Of a stretch of DNA of 64,000 bases, positions 61,528 through 64,000 are shown in pieces. The stretch's first letter is position 1. Every line of letters begins with the position of its first letter. Below the pieces are notes generated by a model. It worked only from the letters and a program-made list of their open reading frames with translations, did no database searches and was not told where the DNA came from. The DNA is from Mesorhizobium sp. L2C084A000 (GTDB lineage: Bacteria > Pseudomonadota > Alphaproteobacteria > Rhizobiales > Rhizobiaceae): positions 294,725-358,724 of the forward strand of contig NZ_AYWX01000002.1 in the NCBI RefSeq assembly GCF_000502875.1, written 5' to 3'. Both the position numbers and the translations under genes were made by a program.

Positions 61528-61708
61528 GGTGCATCGGCGGAGACGCTACGCCGATAAATAGCAGCATTGCCCGGCAAGGCACGGTCCACCAAGGAGCAGC
61601 CTCTTACGACAAGGCCGCGTTTCCATCGCTGGAAACGCGGCCCCGATCTTATGTCCTTGGGAGGACTGGAGCTCCGGCGCAGGCGCGCGGGAGTACCCTT
61701 ATGCGAAG

Positions 61709-64000
<2,292 letters not shown>

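Overview
The window looks like a chromosomal segment of a rhizobial alphaproteobacterium, most likely Mesorhizobium or a close relative. This rests on GC-rich coding with strong third-position bias to the right, a dnaG-rpoD pair, and the gene families present (YcgN, SIMPL, AzlCD, RcnB-like, LigD-type ligases, DUF3489/DUF2924/serine recombinase sets). No genus-specific marker is decisive, so the genus is an inference.

Layout. (1) 1-28,050 looks like an accessory region. Base composition is visibly less GC-rich, there are long gene-free gaps, small orphan proteins and a broken autotransporter. It holds a DNA-repair set: the end of an ATP-dependent ligase, an SRAP peptidase, a LigD of ligase-polymerase type and exonuclease III. 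At its centre is a complete wsp operon (11,863-20,260; wspA-B-C-D-E-F-R), a chemosensory system whose output is a diguanylate cyclase. On either side of wsp lies a TolB-like/TPR protein with a different N-terminal output: a LuxR-type HTH at 4,173-5,615 and a class III nucleotide cyclase at 21,521-23,257. The region ends with a DUF3489-DUF2924-large serine recombinase operon that stops about 210 bp from the 3' end of a tRNA-Ile(CAU) gene (28,263-28,338, minus strand). (2) 28,400-49,800 is GC-rich and more core-like. It contains envelope proteins (SIMPL, OmpA-like, YqhA, LolA-like), a vapBC pair, an active trypsin-like protease divergent from a catalytically dead paralogue plus a LuxR regulator, several regulator/target pairs with readable operators (TetR/VOC, LysR/azoreductase, Lrp/AzlCD, YqjI-like PadR), a DMT permease with a histidine-rich tail, and a HlyU-family gene with an in-frame stop. 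(3) 49,900-64,000 is housekeeping and stress: dnaG-rpoD, an RcnB-like protein, a Na/Pi cotransporter, an MFS efflux pump, a Zn/Cd-type P1B-ATPase divergent from its MerR regulator with a classic 19-bp-spaced promoter, a frameshifted GNAT gene, and katG.

How the parts work together. The wsp genes should couple a membrane receptor (WspA) through CheW-like adaptors to the WspE kinase, with methylation adaptation by WspC and WspF, and phosphorylation of WspR to make c-di-GMP. The repair genes fit a bacterial end-joining/base-repair set. The regulator/target pairs on the right are local autoregulated circuits for metals and redox chemistry. Starts were chosen from Shine-Dalgarno sequences, stop/start overlaps and the expected N termini of the families. 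All functions are from reading the sequence; no database search was run.
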